Below are positions 30,758-41,162 of a stretch of DNA of 64,000 nt, piece after piece. Both the position numbers and the translations under genes were made by a program. The stretch's first letter is position 1, and each line of letters opens with the position of its first letter. The notes beneath the pieces were generated by a model. That model did no database searches. It was not told the origin of the DNA and saw only the letters and a list, made by a program, of their open reading frames with translations. The stretch comes from Stenocarpella maydis (taxonomy: Eukaryota; Ascomycota; Sordariomycetes; Diaporthales; Diaporthaceae): contig NQMI01000072.1 of NCBI GenBank assembly GCA_002270565.1, positions 71,664 through 135,663 on the forward strand, in the 5' to 3' direction.

Positions 30758-30765
30758 TATTTATA
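30758..30765 (+). promoter_or_regulatory. TATA-like box
   Basis: TATTTATA, 67 bp before the ATG at 30832. Confidence 0.35.
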
Positions 30766-30831
30766 GGATATTCCGCACAAAACCAGCACACAGAAGTTCC
30801 GCAACACCGCAAGTGCCAAGAACATAAAATC

Positions 30832-31527
30832 ATGGCGACCACCGAAGAGGAGAGCAAAGACGTCAGGTGGAAGGACAAGGTAATAGCGGTGAGGGGTATC
30901 GGCTACAGGAACGAGATTTACAGCAGACACCACAGATCCAAGTTCACCTACTTGGGCACGGACTTCCACACCATCGCCCAGATGACCGCCTGGACAATTG
31001 CGCAGATGGCTGGTGAGGAGAAAATTGCCGAGGAGATAACGACAGGCGCTGATGCGGGCTACACGGAAGGGAAGTGGGATGACATGGGGCTGAGAATTCT
31101 GGCCTTGAGTGCCGAGGACGAGTCCACCGCCGTGTACGCCGCCACGCTGGCCACGCTAGCCAAATTCCTTACCACGAAGCCTCTTTTCGATGCCCTGGTG
31201 GGAACCAAATACAATGTGATCATTGACACCAGTTCCAACCTTGACTCTTTCTGGTCCATCGGCTACCACGAAAGCAGCATGTGGGAGAACATCGGCAAGT
31301 GGGGAAAGAACGAGCTTGGGAAGATTCTTATGGTGGTCAGGTTCATCCTTTCCGGAGAGCGCCATGAGGTTTACGGAGATGAGTCCATCGACGACAAGAT
31401 CACGAATCTAGCTATTGAGGCCGTAAGAGTGTACAAGTACACCGCCGACAGCGATTGGAATGGGGTTGTTGAAGAGTTGGAGGAGGAGCAGGAGGACGAG
31501 ATCAAGACCACGGATCAAAAGCCTTAA
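30832..31527 (+). CDS. Divergent NADAR (YbiA/DUF1768)-like protein
   Basis: A 231-residue single-exon cytosolic-type protein. The pattern resembles the NADAR fold: SKFTYLGTDFHTIAQMTAW (about residues 36-54, the F-x-S-x-E+ helix region), then IAEEI, LAKFLTTKPLFDALVGT (about 110-126), SIGYHESSMWENIGKWGKN and LGKILMVVRFIL near 160-175. NADAR proteins include YbiA-type N-glycosidases that hydrolyse damaged riboflavin intermediates and enzymes that remove ADP-ribose from modified guanine. Several canonical residues are replaced: the Glu of the Phe-x-Ser-x-Glu motif reads Ala here, and WGIG is WSIG, so activity is uncertain. The C-terminal 30 residues are acidic. It follows the ferric reductase in the same direction, but its promoter lacks the iron site. 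Confidence 0.6.
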   Translation: MATTEEESKDVRWKDKVIAVRGIGYRNEIYSRHHRSKFTYLGTDFHTIAQMTAWTIAQMAGEEKIAEEITTGADAGYTEGKWDDMGLRILALSAEDESTAVYAATLATLAKFLTTKPLFDALVGTKYNVIIDTSSNLDSFWSIGYHESSMWENIGKWGKNELGKILMVVRFILSGERHEVYGDESIDDKITNLAIEAVRVYKYTADSDWNGVVEELEEEQEDEIKTTDQKP

Positions 31528-33617
31528 GCCCTTGTACTGCTGACGACTCAGCTTCCAATAGCCAGGATACAGGATCACGGACACAGGGGTGGACATGGCA
31601 TGGATGGAGCAGCCGTTAGAGATCTCGGAGCGCATGATGATCACACAGCGGCGATCAAAAATGACGACCTCGTCAGTTTGGCGCAATTCCTAGGAGCCAC
31701 ACCCCAGAGTCTCCGACTGGCACAACACACAGAACCTCAATTTTTTTTTTTTTTGTTTGGAACCTGCGATCTGAATCAATGTGATTCTGATAACGTGAAG
31801 TACTTTTACGCATCGATTTGTCCACGACATGACTGACTCATCTCCAAATCGTTCACATATTTCAAAGACAAGTTTTTGCAGCAATAGCATAATGGTACCG
31901 GGCCTATACGTGGCTATGGATGGATGCACAATAAGCAGAAACTTAAGAATCGTCGTCTTAAATAAATTCCTTCTATTGAAAGTTTCTATTACCAATTACC
32001 TTAGGGCCCGCAGACAGGGAAACTGTCCGAGTTAGGGCAGGGGATACCTAGCCCCTATGTATTAATAGCTACCTCAGCTTATAACATCATATGTAAAATA
32101 TTTACACCCTTAATCTGGAGGCATTACTGACTCTGCACCAGAGATAAGGATCACTTCACTAGGGAGCTAAGTCAGGCGAAGCATTTTCATATCGGGGCCT
32201 CCAGCGACCAGTCAAGTAACTCACAGTCTGAGAGGGACTACAACCTATCACAACGATGAGTGGGTGTGGCCTTTCGGAGTGCCTAGATTGGTCAATCAAT
32301 ATAGTATTTCTTACTATACTATATATACATCAGGAGGACATCATTAAGTAACATCACGATGGTGAGATAATGGCCAGCTAGAGGAAGGAGGTGAGGATTA
32401 CCTAGGTAAAATGATGAGGCATCACAAATATTAGCATGGCGCTAGTAATTGGAAGGAGATGCTAGTCTAAGTGGTAGACAAATTTGTGGATGCACACAGC
32501 TCACATTATTAGCGCCGTGCTAACATTTGTGATCCTTTACTGTTGTACTCAGCCAGCCACTACATGCCTATAGCTCTTGGATGAGAAAGCTCCGCCTCGT
32601 CGTTGCCTTTTTCCGCTTTACTTTTAGACTTCCTCGCTACGCTTACTCCCTGGCCGTTGTGCTAGGACTGCTTACTTAGCCCTCAGGTCTGTTATACCTA
32701 GGTACCTCCGTAGGTAGTTAGGAAAATACTCGCTGAGGGTACCACTTCAATGCAACGGATGGACTTGATCTAAGGTTAAAATCTACCTGAGGGTGGAATA
32801 ATCGTGTCTGTAGAGCAGCTGGTATCGGGACTGTCCTAGGAAGCGGCAAAGAGCTGGAAGGACTGGAGACAGTCTCACGATTCTGAGCACGACGTATCGA
32901 ATAGAGCAACTTGACTGGTTTTCTAGCGCTATAGCTATTGTCCGAGGGATGCTCGTTTATATACATAATAGAGTGTTGGAATAGTGGGCCCTGCGAGCCC
33001 ATGATTCGTAACAGACAGCATCGCTTTGATTCTCAACAAGAATTTGTTGATTTCATCTAGCAAGTGGTAACTAACAACTGTGCATATTGCTGGACTGGGT
33101 ACTATAGCCGAGGTCCTAGGACCCCCGTGGCTACGTCGGGAAGTATGATTATATATGTATAGAGCTCACTACACAGCACTAAACAAGTCTTATAGTATAT
33201 AAATAGGATCAATATCACCCGATAAGAGGAGTGAATCTAGTGCTGGCAAGCAACAAAGTTGCGTGATATGTAGACACTAGATCATTGCCCTGTGCGGTGC
33301 CACTTTGGAGTTGGAGAGCAAGTTCAAGGTATTCCACACACGCAGGGCTAGGGGGTGGGGAGTTGGGTTAATATTCAGCCTATGGGATTTTGCAAGTTAA
33401 CCAAAATGTTTCCAAGCTCAAACATAACGGAACCCGGTCACCTTGGAGGAGTTATCCACAACTTCGAAGAGGTTGGACAGTCCTTCGTTGATAATGTGTA
33501 GAATCAAGAGAGTAATTGGGCTCCGCCCATGTTACGCGATAATAAGTAGTGTGTCATGCATCTATATATCGCATCCTCCCTTTACTAATTATTCGGCAAA
33601 CAGCGTTCACTCCCCTC
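31528..33617. other. AT-rich spacer with hairpin and palindromes
   Basis: No gene recognised over 2.1 kb. It contains a T-run at 31741-31754, two TACCTAGGTA palindromes (32399, 32695), and a 31-bp-arm inverted repeat at 32419-32535. AT-rich tracts and stop-dense frames suggest old, mutated repeat DNA. Confidence 0.5.
32419..32535. repeat. Imperfect inverted repeat, 31-bp arms
   Basis: Arms at 32419-32449 and 32505-32535 pair with about four mismatches, three of which are transitions, around a 55-bp loop. Could be a small MITE-like remnant or a stable hairpin. No target duplication was identified. Confidence 0.6.
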
Positions 33618-34631
33618 CTAACCCATAACCGTCCCGCTTTGGCTAGACTGCCAAAGCTCCTTCGCCCATTTGCAACCCTGAAAGTGGGCCAGGAACTCAT
33701 CATTGGAATATCTGCGTGCCCAATCGTCTATTATTGCGGCGGTTAACCTATGACACCGGACAAAAATAATCCGACAACCTCTGCATTTCAAGTTCCGTCC
33801 CAGCTCTGCGTCGCCCGCCGGCAAACGGACACATGGCAGCCATGTCGATAACATCGTCCTCCAACCCGGCTTGGAAAAAAACCCCGACAGGGCGGTTTGC
33901 GGGTCGTTATGTCCGACCTCCTCAAGAACCTTGAGGGCATGGCTCATGGATAGAAGATACCGGCGCTGAGTGTACATCTTCTTTTCGGAACAAAAATACC
34001 ACCCGGTGGAGTAGATGCCGGGAAGGGACCGGCATACGGGATAAAACCTTTTCAATCTAGCCGCTGGCACACCCGCCAGCCTGCAAACGTCACTCATAGA
34101 CACAACCCGCGTAGCCGTGGCTGTCTCGATGCAGTCGAAGCAGCAGCGAGTAGCAGTGGGAAGGAAGATGAAGTAGCCCGGTGAGTTGCAGAGCTCGCAC
34201 CGGTTATATAAGAGAACCGAATGTAGGATGGTGACTTCGACGTACGGCGCAAGGCCTGTCCGAAGGAGTGCCCACATGCAGTGTAGGGCATGCTTGCTGA
34301 GACGACGATACTCCGGGATACTGGATGTGATCTCTCGGCTTCGTCGACTCACGTGGCTGAATGCTAGGGCAGAACGTATGTCGAGCCGGAGGCAGATCAG
34401 CCAGAGGAGCTCCAGAGGCAGAGGTTGAAGGTCACCCAAGGTCGAGCTGCCACCTTCAGAAACGCGTGAAATGCCGAACAGGGACGACCTGACGCGGTCG
34501 TGCTTCCCAGGATCCGCCGTAATGACCGGGTAAGTCCGGAAGCTGACATCGTACGATGCGACTCGCAAGATAGCTTCTGGAGAGAGGCTCACCCAGGCCG
34601 TGCTTTGCCCCCGTGCGTGGTTTAGGGTCAT
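33618..34631 (-). CDS. F-box protein with CxxC-type cysteine cluster
   Basis: A 337-residue single-exon protein. The F-box lies around LQPLPLELLWLICLRLD (about residues 67-83) followed by SALAFSHVSRRSREIT, the usual binding surface for Skp1 in SCF ubiquitin ligases. Downstream, NRCELCNSPGYF and TRCCFDCIETA form a small CxxC...CxxC zinc-ribbon-like unit often seen in fungal F-box proteins. Near the C-terminus a further CRGC pair follows (about residue 285). No substrate-binding repeat (WD or LRR) is visible. The frame is open to 34670 but without an earlier ATG, so ATG 34631 is used. Such F-box genes are numerous and fast-evolving in Sordariomycetes. Intact. Confidence 0.7.
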   Translation of the reverse strand: MTLNHARGQSTAWVSLSPEAILRVASYDVSFRTYPVITADPGKHDRVRSSLFGISRVSEGGSSTLGDLQPLPLELLWLICLRLDIRSALAFSHVSRRSREITSSIPEYRRLSKHALHCMWALLRTGLAPYVEVTILHSVLLYNRCELCNSPGYFIFLPTATRCCFDCIETATATRVVSMSDVCRLAGVPAARLKRFYPVCRSLPGIYSTGWYFCSEKKMYTQRRYLLSMSHALKVLEEVGHNDPQTALSGFFSKPGWRTMLSTWLPCVRLPAGDAELGRNLKCRGCRIIFVRCHRLTAAIIDDWARRYSNDEFLAHFQGCKWAKELWQSSQSGTVMG

Positions 34632-34670
34632 GACTGTATAGATGCTTTCGTTGTGGGGCTCCTCCCACAA

Positions 34671-36315
34671 AAATTGGCTTTCAATTATGACGGCACCGCG
34701 CCCACGGATTAATCAATACATTAGCTACTGGGGTGGGTGGAATTGGTGGTTCAAGTGACCACTGTGGAACGTTGGCAGGGGGACATCGAGCGGAGGCTTA
34801 GCGTACGCTTTTGAGAAAAAGTGTTGGGGGGGGGGGGATAAAGAGCTGCAAGCGATCCCTCTATATAGTCGAGAGCCTTTCAGACTAATGGTTAGATGAC
34901 AAGTACAATAAGAAAATAGTGACGTCGTAATGAAGCTAGTTGAGCCCGGCTTCAAGCCGAGCATAGACTAAAACCTATCAACACGGGTAGCTGTAGCATA
35001 GCTAGATCACATGATAGTGATATATGTCCTGGCGGGAGGGAGAAAGTTCCATTCAGCCGCGCGGATTAGTAGCGCGAATGTATCATGAAATTAAATAACC
35101 ACCGTGTTGGTACATGAGTTGATACTTAAGTACCTTCCATACGGCTTATACTCGCCAGTGAAGGGCGCTCTGGCTATCGCACCAGAGATATGAAGATGCT
35201 TTGGGACCTTACGCGTCATGCGATCCGTTTGCCATTTGACGGCCAGGAGGTGGGATGAGTATGGTTGACTGACATGTTACTATCGCCGATATCCTGCCTT
35301 AGTCGCATCGGCCGAAGCGAGTTATCACGATAGCTGAGTATGCTAGCGGAAGAGCCGGTGCGGATGTGCTGTTCACTAAAACTGCTGAGCAATCAGCCAA
35401 GTAACTCGGCACTGAGCTTGTCACGGTCTCGCTAGAGGATCTCTGGGAGCGTACTAAACTAGTCAAAATATTCTGTAACTTTTATTAGGGCCACGGGCGT
35501 AGCTATAGTGCAGCGGTTATGCTTCATAACAGTAACTAATATTATAATAAGGCTTATATATAATCTTTAAAATAAAAAATAATTTAATAACCATTGAAAA
35601 AGTATCCCAATAAATGACGCACCTAAACTCCTCGTACTAGTATGAATTTAAGTCTTAACTCTCTTATTCTAATCAAGCAATATCTATTGCTGGGGTACCT
35701 TTCGCTTTAAGTGTCTTCCCTCCGTCACAGTTAGTATCTGTGAACACCTTCATGGTGCTTTAATACGGTTACAATGATTGATGGCCACCACGAGAGTCCC
35801 TCTTCCTCCGGTCATTGAGTTTTGGTACGTGGAAAAGACTCCGCTCTTCCAAAAGGGCACTGCTCAAGGCTGTGAATGATGACTGATGACACTCAATGAC
35901 ATACTTTACCAGCCGCGCAATGAATCTCTACGTGTTCCGTCATTGGTGCCATAAGAGACGGGCAATCGCTTTTCCAGAAGTGGCAAGCTGCCTTTGGTCA
36001 GTAAAAGCGCTTATTCTGTGGCCCCTGAAGACAGTGAATTGAATTCCTTGTGTATACAAGTCAATACAAACCTGGGAATTGAGCTGCTGGCAGTCAACAT
36101 GATACCTCCTCACTCACAAATGGAAAACCAGTTCGAACAGGGGTCACAAAAGAGAAATTGGTTGATGAAGAGAATACAGTATACATGGATGCTCACCCGA
36201 GCCTCGCTTGCGGGTACTCGGTAACTATTTTCTAACTACATGCAACCCATCATACTGATGTCTTGACTGCTGAAGTGCTACCAACCTTGTTTGTTAAGCA
36301 AATACTCTGTACCAC
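34671..36315. other. AT-rich spacer, no recognised gene
   Basis: Contains a G-run at 34826-34837 and a strongly AT-rich block near 35535-35600. The frame at 35994-36224 is unconvincing. AT-rich, stop-dense sequence is compatible with repeat-induced mutation of old repeats, but no element could be named. Confidence 0.45.
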
Positions 36316-36708
36316 TCATCGTCTCGGTAGCGCGCCGCTCCGACCCGCGTTGGGAGGTGCCTTTTGACGAGGCTTATAGACGGCCACACGGAACCCATGG
36401 TCCTGGAGGCTGAGCGGAGGCTCGTAGTCCGGATTCCTGATGCGACGTCCGTCCTCATCCCGTTTGATCGATATAGTGGGCTTTGCATTGGGTGGCGTGG
36501 CGCTCGTGCCGGTGCTGGTGGATGAATGACTGCCGGGCGTGGCTGTCAGGTTGCCTGTTCTGGCGTTGGCATTAGTGCCGGTGTTGGTGCTGCTGTTTTT
36601 TCCGGGATCGGTATTCTTGACCGGAGGGCTGGCAGTGCTGGGGGTTGGCTTCACCCCACTGGAGCCTGTCGGCTTTTTGGGCGCGGCGACGGGTTTGTTG
36701 TCGGACAT
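36316..36708 (-). CDS. Small low-complexity hypothetical protein
   Basis: 130 residues from the ATG at 36708. Residues 1-90 are a Pro/Thr/Ser/Asn/Gly-rich disordered stretch. The last 45 residues are more ordered and charged (SIKRDEDGRRIRNPDYE, then DHGFRVAVYKPRQ), and look like the conserved part. No signal peptide or membrane segment. I do not recognise the family. A TTAAATA-like sequence lies about 80 bp upstream on the minus strand. Confidence 0.45.
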   Translation of the reverse strand: MSDNKPVAAPKKPTGSSGVKPTPSTASPPVKNTDPGKNSSTNTGTNANARTGNLTATPGSHSSTSTGTSATPPNAKPTISIKRDEDGRRIRNPDYEPPLSLQDHGFRVAVYKPRQKAPPNAGRSGALPRR

Positions 36709-37569
36709 GGTGGGATCAACAGAATGACGCTGCGTCAGATGAGGCTGAGCTTGTGGTGTGGGAATCGTGCGATTGGCTGTGCGCAATATTTAAGAGGTGG
36801 ACAAGAGAGCTTGCAGATACACTTTGACCAAGACGAGCTGTGGCTTTTATATTGTGACCACATATAGGTTCCTGGACTGGCTGTATCGCGGCGTCAGGCC
36901 CATGGGGGGACATTGGAAGGAGCCGCCCCCATGGCTTGAGACGGGGCCCATGCAGCCTGGGTGGCCGTCGAAAGGTGGTTGGCGGCGCAAGTTGGTTCGC
37001 CGCCGCAAGTGGTGCCTGTTTTTTTTTTTAATCGGCCCTATGTTTCATGTTTTTGCTGTGCCCTCCATCCTCCAGGCTCCTGTGGCCTTCGTGACGCTGT
37101 CCCTTATTCCATCAATATCTTGTGGACCATCAGCTGGAGGTTCATGGGCTGGAGGAGGCCGCACACCGAGATACTTTATTAGAGTATCCCCAAAGGTGAA
37201 AGCATCACCTTTGAAAGTGCTATTCCAAACCAATGCTTGCCCCCTAGGTTAGGTCTGGATTCTGTAGCAAAATTGAAACTTGAGATGCCAAGTTGCAGGC
37301 GTGTAACTGCCTGAGGACCGCTAAGTTGCCGCCCATAATCCTCTTTACATAGTGAGGACAATACTGTTAGACCATATATGTTGTATCCGACTTCATTTGT
37401 ATGCAGTAGATTTTGCAGAATGTTAGTCTCTGTTATCTTCACGTTACATGTAGCTATACTAGTACAGCTTGCTCGCAATGTTCTCGAAATCCGCGTCATT
37501 GCGCCTACAGTCCCTAGGTCCGCACAGCCTCCCGAGATCCTCGATTGCATTCCCAAGCATTGCCCATGA
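36709..37569. other. Spacer, no recognised gene
   Basis: Frames here (minus 37179-37724, plus 36797-37252) do not resemble proteins. A T-run lies at 37020-37029. The right part would hold the 3' flank of the kinase-like pseudogene. Confidence 0.45.
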
Positions 37570-38538
37570 TCACTGATATTCGGGCAGGTCGTAATCTCTA
37601 TATACCAGCTCTCCTTCAACAGGAGCGTACAGCTTCCGCACCTCCTCGGTGCTAAACCTCTTCTTAAGCCACTGTTGCATGAACTTCGGATTTTTATGCT
37701 ACTCGTTTGGAACCCATCCCCCAAAACCGTCCATGGGCTCGTCCCAGAAGTACTCCATTGGGTTGCAGGGGCGCGGCCAGTACATGTAAGGCGGCCTCCC
37801 CTGCTTGGTCAGGCCGTACACCACGGCCTGGTTGTAGTCGATGAGAACAACGCGCGGTAGACACAGGCCTGCAACGACAGGACCACTTTGACCGGCGGGC
37901 TGGGCCGAGGGCCCCCTTGGGACGAGCATCACATTCCGCCCGGCAAAGTCCAGCTGGTCGATCCCGTGGTATAGCTGCCTGACGTAGCCGTCCATGGCCA
38001 GCGCCATGACCTCGAGCCTTTACTCTTCCGGATAGTGGAAGGCGTCCTTGCCCGCACCCCTGGGACCATTCTGGATAAGGGTGCTGCGGATGCTGGTTCC
38101 TTTAAGGTCCTCGATTAAGATTAGGCGGATAGGCCTTGTTTGGGTCTTGCCCCTGCTGGTGATGGGGAGAATAAAGGTCCACGAGCCGTAGTAGGCGGGG
38201 GCAAAAGAGCTAGTCTGACCCGTCTCCTGCAGAAACCCGTACGCGGCCGCCTCGCGGCTGTAGTCCTCATCAGCTTGGGTGACAACGTCGCGGGGCTCGT
38301 GGGCGAGCGATTCCGAGAACCTGTAGTACAGAGCGTCATATATCTTGGCGACGGCCCGAAAGGGCTCGCCGGCGGATCCTCTGCTGGGTGTGATGGAGCA
38401 TGAGACTACCTGGGCGCCGCGGGCGCTTCCCATGGAGATGGGCTTGTTGATATGCAGCTGTGCAGTCTCTCCATGGAATGGCGTCGTCTCCAAGGGAGGG
38501 TTGTCGACGACCAGTTCGCTCTGTGACACACTGTACAT
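37570..38538 (-). pseudogene. Kinase-like (APH-type) gene with two in-frame stops
   Basis: One reading frame of 322 codons runs from ATG 38538 to TGA 37570 but is interrupted by TAA at 38022-38020 and TAG near 37699. No insertion or deletion is needed to read through. The frame has kinase-like marks in order: FRAVAKIYDALYY (Lys), SREAAAYGFLQ (Glu), GIDQLDFAGRNVML (catalytic-loop-like Asp...Asn) and RVVLIDYNQAVVYG (DFG-like Asp). The family resembles fungal aminoglycoside-phosphotransferase-like kinases. TAG sits where Trp is likely and TAA where Tyr or Gln is likely; both may be single transitions. Protein-like sequence continues upstream of the ATG to about 38600, so the original start may lie earlier. 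As it stands it would make a 172-residue N-terminal fragment. Confidence 0.7.
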
Positions 38539-39372
38539 GTACTCTGGTGATAGGTCTGGCCGCGGACCCGGCTCGTAATCTGGCGGACCAAATGGTGGAG
38601 GTGGCGTGTGGTGTGCAGCGCGTTGGGGAAAAAAATTGAAGGAGCCCCTTAAATAGAAGGAGATGTTGTTTCAGCAATTTGTCAAGCGGGCTGAGTTGAG
38701 TGGGAGGGCTGCCTTTAAATTGTTCAAAGGATGCACATGAGCAGTATTACGGGGCCAATGGTGTCGGGACTTAAGCAGGTAGTCTACTTGGGTACTTAGG
38801 TACTTCGATAGCTTCAGCAACAAGCACTGGCAGCCGTAATAGTGCGTAGTGCACTGGGGTTGGTACCAGTTGAATGATGGAGAATTAAAAGCCTACGAGA
38901 GAGGTTCTAGAGTGAGCCCATGATCTTTCTATAAAAAGGACACTGAACCAAATGCAAGAAAAAGGAGGAATCGACTTTGGATACAGGTTTTTTGCCATGG
39001 GTCGCTGGTATGGCTCGACCACTGTGCGGCGCCCGGTCCCACAGAACAGCCTCCCAACTTTGCAGTTGGTGTACCATGGCCGCAGTGGTCGGCCTTCGAG
39101 GCCTGCCTCACAACAGCCACCAACACAAGGACAAATTTAGAATTTGGGGGCCGATGTGGCTGTTCCTCGCAGTGAATTGCAGCGCGTACCGAGAAATTTG
39201 AATTATAAAACGATTGATCGAATCTCGCCCCTCGTCAACGGTCTACTATCTGTCTACTTATCAACAAACGGCAAGCCCTAAATTATATCAGAAAAAAAAA
39301 ATACTCCCTCCTGGTCTTCCACAAGCTCCGTTGCATCTTCGCTTAAAGTCTCAGCTATCCTTTCAGTGCACA
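38539..39372. other. Divergent spacer between kinase-like and nuclease-like genes
   Basis: Promoter region of two divergent damaged genes. A TATA box for the rightward gene is at 39204. No other feature recognised. Confidence 0.5.
39204..39210 (+). promoter_or_regulatory. TATA box of the PD-(D/E)XK-like gene
   Basis: TATAAAA, 163 bp before the ATG at 39373. Confidence 0.4.
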
Positions 39373-40261
39373 ATGGCTCAGCCTCAGTCTCTTCTTCAGT
39401 CGTTCAGCTCTGCCCTACCGACTTACAAATACACGGGTGGCACCAAAAAGGCGAGTGAGGGTGGAACGACATCCCAGGGGACGACACCACCCAATTTCGC
39501 CGTTCGGCGCACGCAGAATGAACGCTGGTCCATCCGAGGGCAGATGTATCTGAACAACCTCCAAATCACTGGGGCACATCCGCAGGCGTTCGCTGAGTTC
39601 ACCAACGAGCGCATTTACAACAGGGAGAACTCAATTCTACACCGGAATGAGGCTGATGTTGTGAGAACTGCCGCTTTGTATCTGATACACCCGGTATGCC
39701 AGGCACTCGATGCCAACCTCATTGCCAACGGGACGTTCGGGACGCAGTGCGAAGATAACTCGAGTGATGGCGTGCGAACCGACATCACGTTCTTCAAAGC
39801 CACAGCTGGTCCAATACGCAACCGCCCCTTTGCGGTCGTCGAGTTCAAGAGGCGGAGAATCATCAAGAGCGGTGAGATGGACGCAGCAATCCGGAACTAC
39901 GACCCTACCGCCGCGACCGCCGCGGCTGATCTTGCGAGAATAATAGGCGCCATTCCACCACCGAGCCGAAGGCAGACGCATCAGACCCTATTTACGGCGT
40001 GCTCCAATAATCTTATCAAGCAGGCGTCGGCACGCAATCCATAAGAGGACTAGATACGTGGCGCTATTCGACTACGACCACCTGGTATGCCTATACTTCC
40101 CGGAGCTGGACCACACCCAGACGAACCCCAGTTTGGTCAAAAGGGCCGGCGGTGTTGGACGATACGTCGAGATTGATGTCTACCCAATCTCCGAGTCTAA
40201 TCAGATGAGGCGTGCACTACTGGGCTTCTTAGACGATGCTTATGTCAATACGCCCCCTTGA
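39373..40261 (+). pseudogene. PD-(D/E)XK-like protein gene with one frameshift
   Basis: The first frame runs 39373-40044 (223 codons). A second frame one base over runs on to 40261 and begins making sense around RYVALFDYDHLVCLYFP, so a single-base change near 40025-40045 has split one gene of about 295 codons. In the first part, VRTDITFFKA (about residues 135-144) and FAVVEFKRRRIIKSGEMDAAI (about 157-177) give the D...E-x-K spacing of PD-(D/E)XK nuclease folds, also used by fungal DUF7924-like proteins. No signal peptide. It is divergent from the kinase-like pseudogene; both are damaged. The frameshift is not in a homopolymer, so a sequencing error is less likely but not excluded. Confidence 0.6.
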
Positions 40262-41162
40262 GATATAGTGGAGTAAATATGAGAGGTGGGGATGTGTATG
40301 TAGCTGTCTGCCATTGCAACAGCGCGGATTATCTCACAAAAGAGGTTTCCTCTCAAAGATACAAAACTTCTCCAATTTCAATAACAGTGGAGAAACGCAT
40401 GGCCTTCTTGGTCACATCGCTATTACCAGACTCAAGCAGTGTACACAACTCGAAGATCTGCTTCTTGCCAGACACTGGGCGGAACGCAGAGAGGTCGATC
40501 TCACAAAACTCTATGGCCTTCGTGCCTTTTTGTCAGCAGCTTCGTGGGAAACAACAGCTCACGGCCATGGCGTATCTGTCACTAGCAACTAATACTCAAC
40601 AACAGGGAGGCATGCACGACTGAGGGGTCAAGTGAAGAAAAGGTGGTACTGGATCCAAGGCCGTATCCGAGACCTGTGGTTTTGCAGGATGGTACAAGTG
40701 CATGCGAGAAAAGAACAGCTAGAGGGTGAATCACAGAGGGGAGGGACGCAGCGCAGACAGAGGGCAGCTGACGTAGGGTTCAAGTCCAAGATTGCGTGAA
40801 AACAATTAACAAGAGCTGTGAATATCTTCACCTGTACCCATAATTGAGTGGGGCAACCCTGTATCTGTCTTGTGGCGCTGAGACCCAACAGCAGTTGCTG
40901 CGAACCATGTTCTTATTCGACATCGTCCTGAACCACATTGATGCTCTGGGACTTCCGAAGCCGCACTTGTTCAAAGATGCATGTTCATTTAAGGGCACTT
41001 TCCCCAAGTTCTCACCGTTCTCTCTACAGAAACATATCAAGCAACTTTCACAGTGTGTTAGCTCAACAGTTGTTCTAGAAAGTTCAACGTTCCTAACCGG
41101 CCCCCAACCTCATAGTTCTGACGGTTGTCATTTTGTGAACAGCCCTTAACGAAACCAACATC
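40262..41162. other. Spacer, no recognised gene
   Basis: 3' flank of the nuclease-like gene and 5' region of the oxygenase gene. Frames at 40258-40623 and 40844-41149 are open but resemble nothing known; the latter may be the 5' leader of the next gene. Confidence 0.4.

Larger units (their letters stand above)
30375..30831. other. Spacer between ferric reductase and NADAR-like gene
   Basis: 3' flank of the reductase and promoter of the next gene. Contains the inverted repeat at 30722-30744 and a TATA-like box at 30758. No iron GATA site seen. Confidence 0.5.

Noticed and set aside
30832..31527. Fourth member of the siderophore pathway
   Set aside because: Domain resembles NADAR, not a siderophore enzyme, and its promoter lacks the iron site; kept only as a neighbour.
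31880..31960. tRNA A-box-like TAGCATAATGG
   Set aside because: No B box or acceptor stem pairing downstream.
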